NCBI GenBank assembly: GCA_025435555.1
Contig: JAIWWG010000030.1
Span: 272,096 to 336,095, forward strand
Length of the DNA: 64,000 bases
From: Chytriomyces cf. hyalinus JEL632
Taxonomy: Eukaryota; Chytridiomycota; Chytridiomycetes; Chytridiales; Chytriomycetaceae
Direction of reading: 5' to 3'
The position numbers and the translations under genes are program-made. This document shows, piece by piece, positions 50,812 to 62,041 of this stretch; position 1 is the stretch's first letter; every line of letters starts with the position of its first letter. A model generated the notes under the pieces. The model was not told the DNA's origin and did not search any database. It saw only the letters and a list, made by a program, of their open reading frames with translations.

Positions 50812-53738
50812 TCAAGCTTTTGAGAGTAAAAAGTCAAGGAACACATCTGTTTGGGCACTTCCAAGTGTGTGATGACATTCCATGCGAAAGGGATTTAGAA
50901 AATACGTGTTCAAAGTTGAATGTGCAATAGATCCATCTTGTCTCCAGCTGCACAAAAACTGCTCTTCCCAGCAGTCGTGACTGACATCTGCTTGGTCATT
51001 GATATTGCCAACAGGGACATAGAAGTTGTTGTGCAAACTACGTGCAGGTAATCTCCATGATGTTAACTGGCCGTTCAGCTCTAATTCTTGCATTAGACAA
51101 GTTTTGGTGTGCTCGTTATGTTGAATGACTTTTCCAATACGGCCCCAGTTGTCAAAAAAGAAGAATCTGCCAATCTGAATGCGAGCTCTTGATGGAACTG
51201 GCCTGATGGGAGGGAACAAATGCTTGACTATAATGGAATTTGCTCCAAGTTCAAGTAATCCAGGCCCTCCTCCTGATGCCCCTCGTAAATATGATACTGT
51301 CCCTTCCCGAATTGCAAATGCCCATGCCACATCTCTTGATGGTGAATGCCGATTTGAATTTGCTATGTCTTTGCGCACATCTCCATTCATTTGTTCTGGA
51401 ACTTCAACAGCATACAGAGACAGTGGTCCCCAGATCCGGAAATTATCAGGGAGATGAGAAAGTAGATGGACTTTGAGCTTGTCTTTTGCTGATGGCAGTG
51501 AAACATGGAACAGACGCTGAACTGCAATGGTAGCCTTTTGGAGATGGCGGTACCTTAACTCAAAGTGTGGATACTTGGAATCATATGCCAGTTTCGTAAG
51601 AATTGCACCAGCAAGCCAAAGCCAAGTTAGATTTGGCTGAAGCCAAGGGAAGAATAATGGCCCTATTTGTGCAAGGCCCTTGAAGTCTTTTCCATTCATG
51701 CTTCCAATGTAGCGAGTCACTTGTTTTGATGACAAATGACAGTGTTGATAGGTTGAGATGATTGCAAATAGAGATGCAGCTCTGAGTTTGAGAGACCTTG
51801 ACTTCAGCTTTTCTTTGGACTCTGTCCCCAAGTATTTCATGACTCCAAGTAACAGTGTATGGAGAATTTCAACTGGAGTTTGCGCATGAGGTGAAAAACC
51901 AGGGAGGGAGAGATAGATGTTGGCGTGCTCAGATGGAACAGTTATCCCAGTTGCTTTTCTCAGAGACTCTGATTGTGTTTTGTTCATCTGTGCCATTCGA
52001 GACAGTACTTGCTTGGTTTCATATAACCATCGATAAGGATGAAGTTGCATGCAAGTGGATGGACTTCCAATAGGTGCAGTGCAAACTCGACAGTTGAAGT
52101 CACTTCGTGCTCCAGCTTGATGGCATATTTGGGCTGCACGTGGATTATCCACAAGCATTGCAAGTAATTGTGAAACAACAATCACATCCTCTCCGGTGCT
52201 TGAGTCAAGTACTTTGATTCCAAGAGATAGAGGGCTGCCTGGTGATTTATTCAGTACTGCAATGTCAAAATAAATACAGATTAATGTTACCTTCTCTCAA
52301 ATCGTGCAAGACAACCTCAGCAATATCTGACCATGATCCAGTGTTTGTAGTGGCAGCAAAGTTGATATATCGAGGACCATAAAACTTGTGCGGAAGCAAT
52401 GGAAATATAACGAAAAAGTTTTCAAAGTGGTTGTAGCGCTTGGTTGTGTTTCCTGAAGTTTCATCTGAGCTGCAGATGACTGGAAAGTTGATGACTTTCC
52501 GGCCATTTGCTGAACAAATTCAGTTACTATCTTCAAAATAAATGCTTGCACACAAACCTCGAATACTGAGATTGCCCCTTTGAACAAGTGTCATTGCATC
52601 CCCTGGATGCAGTTCAACTGTAGTTGTGAAGTTTTGCAACAACACAGAATGGAAATGCTCAGCAACTTGCCCAAATGCCACAATACCAGGTTTTGGAAAA
52701 CACTTAATAATGCCTTCTTCAAAATTGGGCATTACAACAGTATCTCTAAAAGTGATATCAGCTAAATCACTAAAAACATTTAAGGAAGATCTCACCCAGC
52801 GTAAAATCGAGTTGAATTGTTGTCCATCCAAAGGCAAGGCGCTCTCACAGAAAATGCTAATGACTCAAAAATTTCTTGTGGATGTGTTGATAACTGTGGA
52901 CCATATCGGATTTCCTTTGCAATAGATGGTGTTGCAAACGCAGATTCAATGAGCTCAGGAATAGGCCTGACAAAGATTTGAATGCCTGATGCAGATTTCC
53001 TTTCAATGGGCTGCACTTTGCAAAGCTTCTTGCGTAGCTTCAAAATTGCATTCAAAGAAGGGCACTTGACTTGCAGCAGTTCAAATATTCCCCAGAGAAG
53101 TTTCATTTGAGTAATACTGATGCGGCGACGCTTAGCAAATAGCAGACTGAATAGCAGAGCATGTGTTCTTGATGGAAATGGGTAGAAATGGCTGGATCCA
53201 AAGTCAGAAGCTGCATCATCAGAGTCCATATCAGAACCATCATCAGAGTCCATATCAGAACCATCATCAGTGTCTGACAATTCCATGTCAGTTCTATCTG
53301 ACTGATCAATACTGTTGCTGTCGCTTGTGCTGTGATGTTCATCTGGTCCAGCCACAATTGCGCATTGTTCTTCTGCTCTGACACTTTTGTCACTGAGACA
53401 ATCATTGGAATCTGCTGGCAACAGATCTGTCAGTCCATTTTGTAAATTGCTAACCCAGTCAAAAAGCCTTTACCTGCTTCAGTCTCAGCAATCATATTGA
53501 TGCACTCTTGGTTGAATGCAAGGCTGTCAAAACTTTGCTGAGCAGAGCTTGTACTCTTGCATGAATGCATACTCCAAGCATCATCTGATTCCGACTCATT
53601 TGTGCAACGCTGCAGATGATGGTTCAGATTCCTTGCCCAGCGTTTCCCAGCAAATGGCGTGTTGCAGTTTGGACATCTGTGCTGACTTTGATGCATGTTG
53701 GGCACAAATTGGGATGAATCACAGAACAAATTGGGCAT
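50812..53738 (-). CDS. Transposon-encoded protein, Agaricomycete-type family with C2HC finger
   Basis: Exons (complement) 53474-53738, 52796-53411, 52558-52769, 52291-52509 and 50812-52256 give 918 residues with no stop or frameshift. The N-terminal C2HC finger CPNCNTPFAGKRWARNLNHH...C is followed by an acidic repeat (GSDMDSDD twice). Landmarks then match a large transposon-associated family common in basidiomycetes: SSDETSGNTTKRYNHFENFF, TNTGSWSDI, LVDNPRAAQICHQAG...FNCRVC, HLLSHLPDNFRIWGP and NRHSPSRDVAWAF. I recall the family from conserved wording of such proteins, not from a search. Catalytic residues cannot be assigned by eye. Confidence 0.7.
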
Positions 53739-53827
53739 GTCGGAACAAATTGGAGCAAAGAAAAATGAGCCTCAGAACTGATCAGCATGCAAGGGTGATC
53801 TGATACAGTGTATCTTCCACTGCACAG

Positions 53828-54894
53828 GGGTCAATCAGCTTTACTTTCCAGGGATCTACTGGCCAGCCAGTTTCTTACCGCCCTCGTCATCAGGATGAAG
53901 AGTTTGACCAATTCAGCCCCCAACAAAGGGGACCTGCCAGATTCTCCAACTCACCTCTTCAGGCTGGTCCATCAACTCAGATTGGTATGTTGCCTTTCAC
54001 TACATGATGTTTCTCACCTCACTGTCTCATTCAAATTCAGATATGCAGCCCTTTGTCTCTGTGATCAGAGATCTGAAAGAACAGTTTCAAGAGCAGGCTG
54101 AATACAGTAACAGTGAAACCACAGCTTTGAGGCAGTCTATTGCTATGCTCAGCAATAGCTTTGTGCCCAAGATGCGTGAGACAATTCCAAAAGCGTTGAG
54201 GACAGACATCAAACGTGCAAATGAGAAATATTTTGTCGCAACTGCCACCAAGTACGTTCTGAAACCAAATCTCACTAAGATAGAGGTGAAAACAAGTCCT
54301 ATTGATATTCATCTTTATTAACTCTGCTTCTTCACATTCAGCATCACCTTGAAACAGAATGGGGACCCTTGATTGCAACATACAATGAAGATCAGCGCAC
54401 CATGTTTATTGAAGAGATCAAGAGCTCATTTCGAAGCGCTCGCGACACTATGGTGAAGAAGGTGAGTTGATGGCATTGAGTATGAATGGCTCTGTTGTGC
54501 TGAACTAACTTTGCATTAATAGATCAAAGGACACTACAATAAAAACACCGCTAATCTCACCCTTCAAAAATACGCTGTAGTTGTATTCGGTGATAGGTGC
54601 AAGTTGACGAATGACGTTCTGAAGCGTGCAGCGTTGATGGTAAGTGTTTCACGATGTTTCGCAATTGTGACACGAATATAAATACTCACCTTCACACAGC
54701 GCAGAGTCCGTGGTATGTTGAGGGTGAGGGTTCCCTACTTTGCGATCCTCATCGAGGAGATGAGGCGCATTGCAGGTCTTGGGCCGGGGGGTCCTGCTGA
54801 ACTGGAACGGATCAAGGCCTTAGATCTGGCAACATACACAGATCAGGGCCCACAGGCAGCCGCTGACTCAAATGATGAGAACGAAGGGGTATAA
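53828..54894 (+). CDS. Second transposon protein, possible DNA-binding accessory factor
   Basis: Exons 53828-53984, 54041-54285, 54342-54461, 54523-54639 and 54700-54894 join in frame; the first exon's 5' end is not resolved. A Gln/Pro-rich N-terminus (DEEFDQFSPQQRG) leads to a helical region (VIRDLKEQFQEQAEYSNSE) and basic, mostly alpha C-terminal exons (IKGHYNKNTANLTLQKY, MRRVRGMLRVRVPYF). No family recognised. Divergent placement from the large protein and its position inside the inverted ends suggest a role comparable to accessory proteins of CACTA elements. That is inference. Confidence 0.55.
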
Positions 54895-55049
54895 TCGCTG
54901 CTCACCTCAACAGCGGCATTGTTCCTTGCGACGGGTGGTCTTGCGACAGCTGGTCTTGCGACGAGTGCTCATTTTATACATAATAAATTTTTAACTTTAC
55001 GAACGATAAATATTTTATTTTACTGCCCATAAATCCAGCTTTTGGGTTG

Positions 55050-55265
55050 ACCGTTCATCGACTGGTTTGCAGATACGCGGCCGATATGCTTGCGAGATAC
55101 GGCCGATAGGTTTCCGATGTTCGACCGATAAATCGGAAGAACATCGGCCGAATGGCGTGAGCGTCCGGATCTCGGCCGATTTATCGGTCGTGTATCGTCG
55201 CCGCATCGTCGCCGTTTTCGACTGATAAATCGGCCGATTTCGCCCGTGAAAAGATTGGGGGTGTA
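55050..55265. repeat. Right subterminal CGGCCG palindrome array
   Basis: Five CGGCCGA sites, with further CCGATAAATCGG and ATCGGTCG palindromes, within about 190 bp. It is related in content, though not collinear, to the array at 49902-50215. Confidence 0.7.
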
Positions 55266-55302
55266 AGTTGGCAACATTGATAACCCCAATGCAAGTGGAA
55301 GA

Positions 55303-55341
55303 ACCAGGGTTAAAATCGAGGTATTGGGTCTGAGAATCAGA
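55303..55341 (+). repeat. 39-bp repeat, copy 2
   Basis: Single mismatch to 47235-47273. It sits 37 bp outside the right transposon end and directly before the truncated GT41 gene. Confidence 0.8.
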
Positions 55342-55363
55342 CATTGGGCGGGGAGGGGTCGGC

Positions 55364-56966
55364 TATTGTCCTGAGAGTCCTGAATTGTGGAACGCCCTCG
55401 GACTTGCCGTGGTCAACACAGATAGATCAGAGGCTCGGAATGCCTTTGACATGTGTCTCTCCTTGAAGACTGGAACGGTTACTCGTTGCAAAGCCCTGGC
55501 GAATTTGGGCCATATGGCCGGTGTTGCCGGAGATATTGAAACAGCACTTTCACGGTATATGGACGCTATCGAAACGGACGCGAACCAGCCTACAGCCTAT
55601 CAAAACATCTTACTGAACCTGCATTACTTCGCGACTCCGGACTTGAGAACTAGCAAGGCCCTCCGTCGCGTCCTCAGGTACTTTCAGGTTGAATTCTCGA
55701 CCAGTGTTAAGCAATGTTACCCAGATTGATGAAGTCATTCGTGATGTTCATAACCGTGTCGCAAGCAAGTTGTATCCATGTCAAAAGGATAGCGTTCCAG
55801 ATGACCCACCCCCCGATGTTGGTGGCACCCACAGGGATTTAACTAGGAAATTGACCATTGGGTACGTTGCATCGGATTTACTTGATCATGCTATGTCCAG
55901 GTTTACCACCTGTTTGTTTCACTTCTCCAACCAGGCCGCCTTCGATACTTATGTGCATTCAAACTGTGTTTATGACGCTGATACGATCTCAACCATTCGT
56001 TGTACCGGATATAGGTGCATCCAAGGCATTTCTGCGGTTCAGGTGGTCACTCAAATTCAGCGCGATCGCGTTGACATCCTCATCGATCTCTCCGGACATG
56101 CTGCTGGAAACCGTCTCGACGTTTTTGCTCTTCATCCTGTTCCGATGATGCTGTCCTACTGTGGGTATCCTAACATCACGGGGATCAACGGTTTGCGTCG
56201 AATTAGCGACTCGTACACGGAAAAGTTCAACCCGAAAGTCCAGGATGAAGCTGTCCTTCTGCCATGTCTCGTCCTATCATTTACACCACAGCCGTTGTCG
56301 AGGGAGTGGTATGCACATGTGAAAGTCCCGCGTTCAATCCTACTCACGAAATCCACCCCAGTAACATTTGGATGCTTTGCGAAACTCCTAAAAATCAACC
56401 AGTACGTCATTGATGCTTGGATTGAACTCTTGTCTCAGGTACCAAATTCCAAATTGATCTTGAAGGCGCGTGCGTTTGATGACCCGTCTGTTGAGACAAT
56501 CTGGAAGAACAAGTTTGGCCCGGAATTTCAGTCGCGCATCACGCTTTTGCGCCACACGACAACGCCTGTCAACTACTTGGAATCCTTCAAATTAATTGAT
56601 ATCCACCTTGATACGTTCCCGTATTCAGGAACAACTATTACATGTGAAAGTTCATACTTGAATGTCCCGGTTGTCACCTTTGCTCCAGTCAGTATTCGCA
56701 GCGTCGGCCATGTTGCGCGGGTTTCTGGATCGATTCTTGCAGAAATGGGGTTTGGAAAACAATTGGTCGCAAACACTCAGGCACAGTATGTAAAAAAAGC
56801 TGTGGCTCTCGTTGAACGCTTACCCACTTTGCCCAGCGTCAGGGCTGCATTTTGTAACGTTGTCTTGGCATCAAGTCCTGCCGGCAAGGATTTTGTGCGG
56901 GATTTCGAGGACTTGGTCACGGATGAGTTTCTCAAAGCGTCGTCTTCACAATCGATTCTAAGCTAG
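55364..56966 (+). pseudogene. Truncated, frameshifted GT41 (O-GlcNAc-transferase-like) gene
   Basis: The first part (to about 55690) reads as TPR-like helices (ANLGHMAGVAGDIETALSRY). A one-step frame change near 55680-55690 leads into a 425-codon intronless frame with GT41 catalytic landmarks: LTIGYVASDLLDHA, DILIDLSGHAAGNRL, MMLSYCGYPNITG, TFGCFAKLLKI, DTFPYSGTTITCES and VPVVTF. No start codon or N-terminal TPR array is present. The sequence begins just after the 39-bp repeat. GT41 enzymes occur in eukaryotes and in several giant viruses; the viral-type genes next door make the latter origin possible but unproven. Confidence 0.75.
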
Positions 56967-57740
56967 TGGGGATCGATTGATTTTGGCAATCAACATCGCC
57001 ATCACTTCTAGCGCTTTTTGTTTTGTCTTTTCGTTTTCAACGATTTCAACTTGTCGGGTTCTTTCGCGTTCTTTTTCCAACTCAATGTCGTGCGTTGGAA
57101 AATCAATCATCTCTGGTTGTCGGGCAATGTCTTGAATCAACTCGCGAACTTGTTCAAGTGTGCAGGACTCTCTCAATCGTATAATCTCCCGTTGCTTGTG
57201 TCCTCGCGCAACTGTGAACACGCTTTTGTTCATCTTGAACATGGGATCATCTTTGATGGCTTGTTCAACTCTGCACGCGTTTCTCGTCGGCACGCACATG
57301 ACTAACAAAAACGATATGAAGTCAGAAGAGTGGCGCTTCTCTCTGCTTATCAAATTAGATGTGATTCCTAATTTCAACATGTCGAACTTGGGGACACCTC
57401 CTCCGCGTGTAATAGGTTTTCCCCGCACGTGTTTGTTGTTGGAACTGCTGATCAGGGTTAGGTATACAACTTCGGTGTTGCATCGGCCTTATCGATTCAG
57501 AATTCGGCGATGTTCTGTCTGGAGACTCTCTTCGATATCAGCCAAAGGATTCGCGCGGGTAACCGGTTCGGTCGCTTTTTCGGAAATGATCTTCTTCCGT
57601 TGCGGACTGGTTGGAACAGGTGGAGCAGTGGTAATGCCTCTGTATGGAGGCGTGCTCATCAATGAAATCATTGGGGTCGTGTCAACAAATGCGAATCTTC
57701 GATGCAGTTCAGCAACAATTGAACGTGTGAGTTGTGCCAT
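56958..57740 (-). pseudogene. Giant-virus-type T5orf172-like gene, copy 1, one nonsense codon
   Basis: One frame from 57740 to 56958 interrupted by a single TAA at 57489-57491. The central segment has a GIY-YIG/T5orf172-like start (FDMLKLGITSNL) followed by RVEQAIKDDPMFK and ESCTLEQVRELIQDI. It ends in a charged coiled coil (LEKERERTRQVEIVENEK). Such proteins, often joined to MSV199 or KilA-N domains, are typical of large DNA viruses. Related to the copy at 58429-59737. It overlaps the last codons of the GT41 gene on the opposite strand. Confidence 0.6.
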
Positions 57741-58428
57741 TTCTCTCAGTACCTAAAATCACGTAAAATTAATTCAGGGCTCCAAACGCGCCGTTTCGGG
57801 TATTTGTCGCATTCAATAGGAGCGGATCTGAAATCACTCTGAAAGAGTTGATCAAACCACTTGATTTGACTCTCACACACGTTGATGGGTCTCGACATGT
57901 TCATACGTTATAAAGGATTACATGACCCCAATTTCACACTGTGTACATCATTTCCAGAAAATGTTGATCCAGTGTTAGTGACACTGATTCCTGAAAAATA
58001 CCTTGCACGGTGAGACGTACACCCATGTGGGCATTGAGGCTCTTTGCAACTTGTTTTATTTATTTACGAAAACAACTTGTGAAGATGTATATCCACAGCT
58101 GTCGTGAGGGTGGGGCCTGTAATTACAACCTTCAGATGGACAACAACCAACTTTCTATCCGCACAAGTGCCCTACACAGACTGTTCAACAAGCATCGGGT
58201 TCGCATCGGAGTTTACACCCGACCAGATGGATCAGAGTCACCTGCCGTGCCAGTTTATGACATGTTCAAGAAAAGGTGGAAGCGAGGGTGGAAGCTCTCA
58301 CTTCCAATGATCTTCTTGCATTGTTGAAATTGATTGAGTCACCCGGATCAACTGAACATGCGCAAACTATTTAGCCTTCTTTATTTCCGTAACATTATTT
58401 TGTGACACTTTTCTCTAAAAAGAAGAAA
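57741..58428 (+). other. Broken open frames between virus-like copies
   Basis: Plus-strand fragments in different frames (ITLKELIKPLDLTLTHVD near 57840, RTYTHVGIEALCNLFYLF near 58020) with stops between them. They look like a decayed gene; family not recognised. Confidence 0.4.
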
Positions 58429-59737
58429 TCAACCAATGAAGAGCAAATCTTCATTCTCGAAACATTTCTGAAAAAACACTGCTTTGTTACATTGTGTGGC
58501 GCTGGTCAACTTTGCAAAACAATTTTTTACAGCAAGCAAATCACTCGACACTTTACTTGAGACAGAGGCCCGAATTCCGGTGTGGTTCCTGCCAGAAATT
58601 TTGAGTTGGTGATCAATACTCAACGCACACAAATCTACGAGTTTTTTGTGAAACTGAGTTGATGTGATTTGAATGTGGCAACTGTGTTTCGCGTGAAACC
58701 ATGCTTTGTAGTGGTCCTTGAGCACATCCGTGTGGATGTGTGTCTCGGCGATTGCGTTGTGTTCGAGTGACCAGGAGACTATGTTGTCGGTTTCGGGTTC
58801 GTTTTCGGCAGCAACGTTGGACTGGGAGATACAGGTGTCCCAAGCAATGAAAGGATACAATCAGGTACAGTTTTACCCAACTTTGCTAATTCAAGTACAC
58901 ACTCCAAGGCTTTTTGTTTGGTTTGTTCAATTTCTGCCTCTCTTTTGGTCTTCTCGGATTCATATTCCCTTTTCGTCTTTTCTGATTCAGTGATTCCGTG
59001 GCACTTGGTCTTTTCACGTTCCAATTCAAGTCCAGAGCCTGATGATATCATTTCAGGACGACGCGATTACTCTTCACAAGTTTCTTTGATGACTTCCAGA
59101 GTGCATGACTCAGTAATCCGAATCAGTTCAATCTGTGTCTTTCCGCTTTTGTTTCTGAACAACCCTTGATTCAATTTGAACAGTGCGTCATCTTTGATGG
59201 CTTTTTCCAATTTTCTTGCATTGTGAGTTGGAATGACTTTGATGAAAACGAAGTCGCCAAAATCCTGGACGTGTTGCTTGTTACGCTCCATCAAATTGGA
59301 AGTCATCCCAAATTTTACCATGTAGTCATCCCAAATTTTACCATGTCAAAATTGGGAATGGGGTACGCAACTTTTTGGACCACAGCAGATTCACTTTCAA
59401 TATCATCAGGTGGTGTAGAATTTGCACTGGAAATTAAACCCAGGTAAACAACATCCGTTTCCGACTGGGCATACTTGGCAAGAATACGTTCGCTTTCCTT
59501 TTTGTATTCTAATTCGCTATTCCTGTGTTCCACGTCAAGGCGAAAAGCGCGAGCACCGCTATCTGGGTTCTTGGTATGCGCAGCATTGATTGCATCGACT
59601 TCTGCGTTCAGAGTGATATTGCCACCAAGGTAGCAGGTAAACACGTTGGCATTTGCCAATCTAAATGCCTTTGCAGCACTACAAGACAGATGGTACATAA
59701 TTTCTGTCGGTGTAGGAGGGTCTAGCACGCGGTACAA
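58429..59737 (-). pseudogene. Giant-virus-type MSV199/T5orf172-like gene, copy 2, several breaks
   Basis: Starts at 59737 with an MSV199-like segment (AINAAHTKNPDSGARAFRL). It continues to TDVVYLGLISSAN and FDMVKFGMT, where a 23-bp tandem duplication (59301-59346) shifts the frame. The next frame carries the T5orf172-like part (LEKAIKDDALFKLN, ITESCTLEVI), a TAA at 59067-59069 and the coiled coil. After another shift near 58860 comes a C-terminal domain (HIHTDVLKDHYKAWF). Order and wording parallel copy 1, so the two are paralogues. Clearly inactive as it stands. Confidence 0.6.
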
Positions 59738-60530
59738 TGGTTATAAATTCGAGTAGTAGTTCAAGTTGATCTTTATTGCCTATTCTGAGGTGCTACCTTT
59801 ATACCCTTTTCACATAAAACAGTTTGTCACGACTTTAAGGGACATATCTCCACTTTTGGGCACAGCCAGCCTTCACATGGGGGTGACATCACCTCAAATT
59901 GGGTGGCAGGGCCCATGAGTCGTGGAGATTGTTTCCTAGAGTGCCTTTTTGCCTTGGTGCTGCTCTGTTGGTGATTAAATCGAAAACTATCCAACCAATG
60001 TACAAAGTGACTCTTAGTGATGCCCAACACCTGCTAGCGTGACCGCTGCACCTGGCAGCGGTAGCCCTGATGTCTGGCTATCGAATGCTGACTGGTAGTG
60101 CTGCCTACCATGTCTGCACGTTGCAGCGTTCTCGTTTTACTTTGTGTACTGTATTCAGATCCCTGATCCCCTCTGTTCCAGAGGGTCTGGTGATCCCTAC
60201 TTCTCAAATAGTGCCCATCCGGGCTCAAACCTTTGTTTCAACTACATAAGCTATGTACTGTATGTGTTTTCAGCCAAGGTGTTTAGATGTGTGTGCAGTA
60301 CGACTGGTTTTCTATAGAGGATAGATCCAACACCCTTGATGGTCTGGTGAAGACCTCAAGTGGTGTGTGTTAACAGAGTTCAACAGCCTGGCAGTGTTGC
60401 TAGAGGCTCGGGTAAGTGCTAGTGGTCAAAACAATAAAAGTCGGTGATGGGTATTGAACCGTGGTTCAATTGTGCCAACCGTTATGTCTTAACCACTGTG
60501 CTAAACAAGTGATGGAGTTGATACGTAATC
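59738..60530. other. Non-coding spacer with a tRNA-like relic
   Basis: No gene is supported. On the minus strand, 60431-60512 shows an A-box-like TTAGCACAGTGGTTAAG and a B-box-like GGTTCAATACC at tRNA spacing, but no acceptor stem. It may be a SINE head or tRNA pseudogene. Confidence 0.4.
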
Positions 60531-60795
60531 TGTCGGATTAGCTCACGCGTCTCTAATTGAGAACAATGGACACCCTTTTTCTTGACCGAATACAATGACA
60601 CACCCTCCACAATGCCCCATCACCAATCGTTAACTTTCTCTTTATTCTGTAACGCTATTTAAAGCGTGCAATATCACCTCAATAAAGATCAGTCTCCTCT
60701 CAATCTTCTCTCTGTTCTTAGCACTCTCCAACTCAATCCAAACTCCTAAATTGATCACGTAGCCACGCCGCAGCTCTTGGTCAATTCCCTATCAA

Positions 60796-62041
60796 TTGGT
60801 AGCATCGGAAATCCCTCCGTCCAAGAAACCTCCAACCAACCGTCTAAGTCCCAAAGAAATACTTGCCTTCCAGCCGTCCATAATGAACCCAGAAACCCCA
60901 AACAACCGTAATCAAGACCACATCATCCAGCGGTACGAAACTCAGTTGGCCCAACTGACTGAAGCTGTCCAAAGACTGTTCGCTGAAGTAACTACCCTAC
61001 GTGAACGCGAACCTCTCAACCCTCCAGTACCAGTACCAGCCCCAACTATCAACCAGGCCATCCTGGACGAATCTAATGCCCCAGTCCCAGCTCAACGTCG
61101 ACTACCTATCTTCAGAATGCCATCAATCAAACCTCTCGAATTCTCTGGGAACCATCGAAATAGGCCAGCCCATGAAATACAAAACTACCTCGACGATTAC
61201 CTCGATCGCTCATCCTCAACCTGCAGACTCAATGGTTTCGCTCTATCTACTGACCACATTACTAAACAAGACCAACCAACATACGTACATTTTGTCTCCG
61301 AAGGCCTATGCAGTAATGCACGCATATACTGGCGCCGCCTGTCCGAAACAGAACGATTCTATATGTCCTGGAACGAATACGCCACCTGGATCAAGAGAAC
61401 TTTCGGTTCTCATCTGAGCTTGAAACAAGCTATCGAAGCCATGGAGGACCTCCAACAAACCAGCTCAGCAGTAACCTACTCCTGCAAATTCAACGAACTT
61501 GTCTCTGCCATTGCCGCCTCAGGAATCGATTACCCAGCCAGGCATCTCTGCGTCAAATACCTCCAAGGTCTCAAGTTCCACATCCGTAGTAATCCTGCCA
61601 TTTTTGCTATTGAAGACGATCTCGACCACCTTCAGTATGAAGCTGAGAAACTTGATGATCTCACCTACCGCCACAATAAACGTACCCACCGCCGACACTC
61701 GTAAAAATACCGCAACTTCCTCCACCACACGCACACAGTCCTTTCGACCAGCCCAAGGCCATACACTCAAGAACTCCATCCCCGACTCATCCGACCCTAT
61801 GGACCTTGGAAACACTCAGCAAACGTCTCCCTACCCACGTCTCACGCCAGAACAAAAATCACACTTCCGGTCCAAAGGTTGGTGTGTCTACTGCCAAGCC
61901 AAAGACCACGACACCGACCACTGTCCCAAGCTCAAGAACCGACAAGCTCAACTCGCCGCCAAAACCCCTACAAGAGTTAACCATGCCACAACTCAAGCAG
62001 AAATCGAAGTTGAAGAAGACAGCAACGAAGACGAAGAATAA
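60796..62041 (+). pseudogene. Gag with CCHC knuckle, frameshifted
   Basis: Frame one (60796-61704) contains a coiled coil (RYETQLAQLTEAVQRLFAEV), a capsid-like region (IYWRRLSETERFYMSWNEY, ATWIKRTFGSHLSLKQAIEA) and ends at a stop. The zinc knuckle C-x2-C-x4-H-x4-C (CVYCQAKDHDTDHC) lies in the next frame (to 62041). A +1 change around 61680-61705 separates them. This is too far inside gag for a usual programmed shift, so decay is more likely. Confidence 0.75.

Larger units (their letters stand above)
49902..55265. mobile_element. Putative CACTA/Plavaka-like DNA transposon
   Basis: The left end reads TACACCGCCAA and the right end, on the minus strand, TACACCCCCAA (10 of 11 matching, inverted). 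The base pair AG abuts both ends as a possible 2-bp target duplication. Inside each end lies an array of imperfect CGGCCGAT palindromes, as expected of subterminal binding sites. Between them are two divergent genes: a large transposon-type protein (50812-53738, minus) and a second protein (53828-54894, plus). Both are uninterrupted after splicing, so the copy may be recent. Boundaries are inferred from the inverted ends. Confidence 0.55.

Noticed and set aside
55015-55344. 109-codon minus-strand frame over the right palindrome array
   Set aside because: Its RPIYRS-like wording is produced by the CGGCCGAT repeats; better explained as subterminal repeat DNA.
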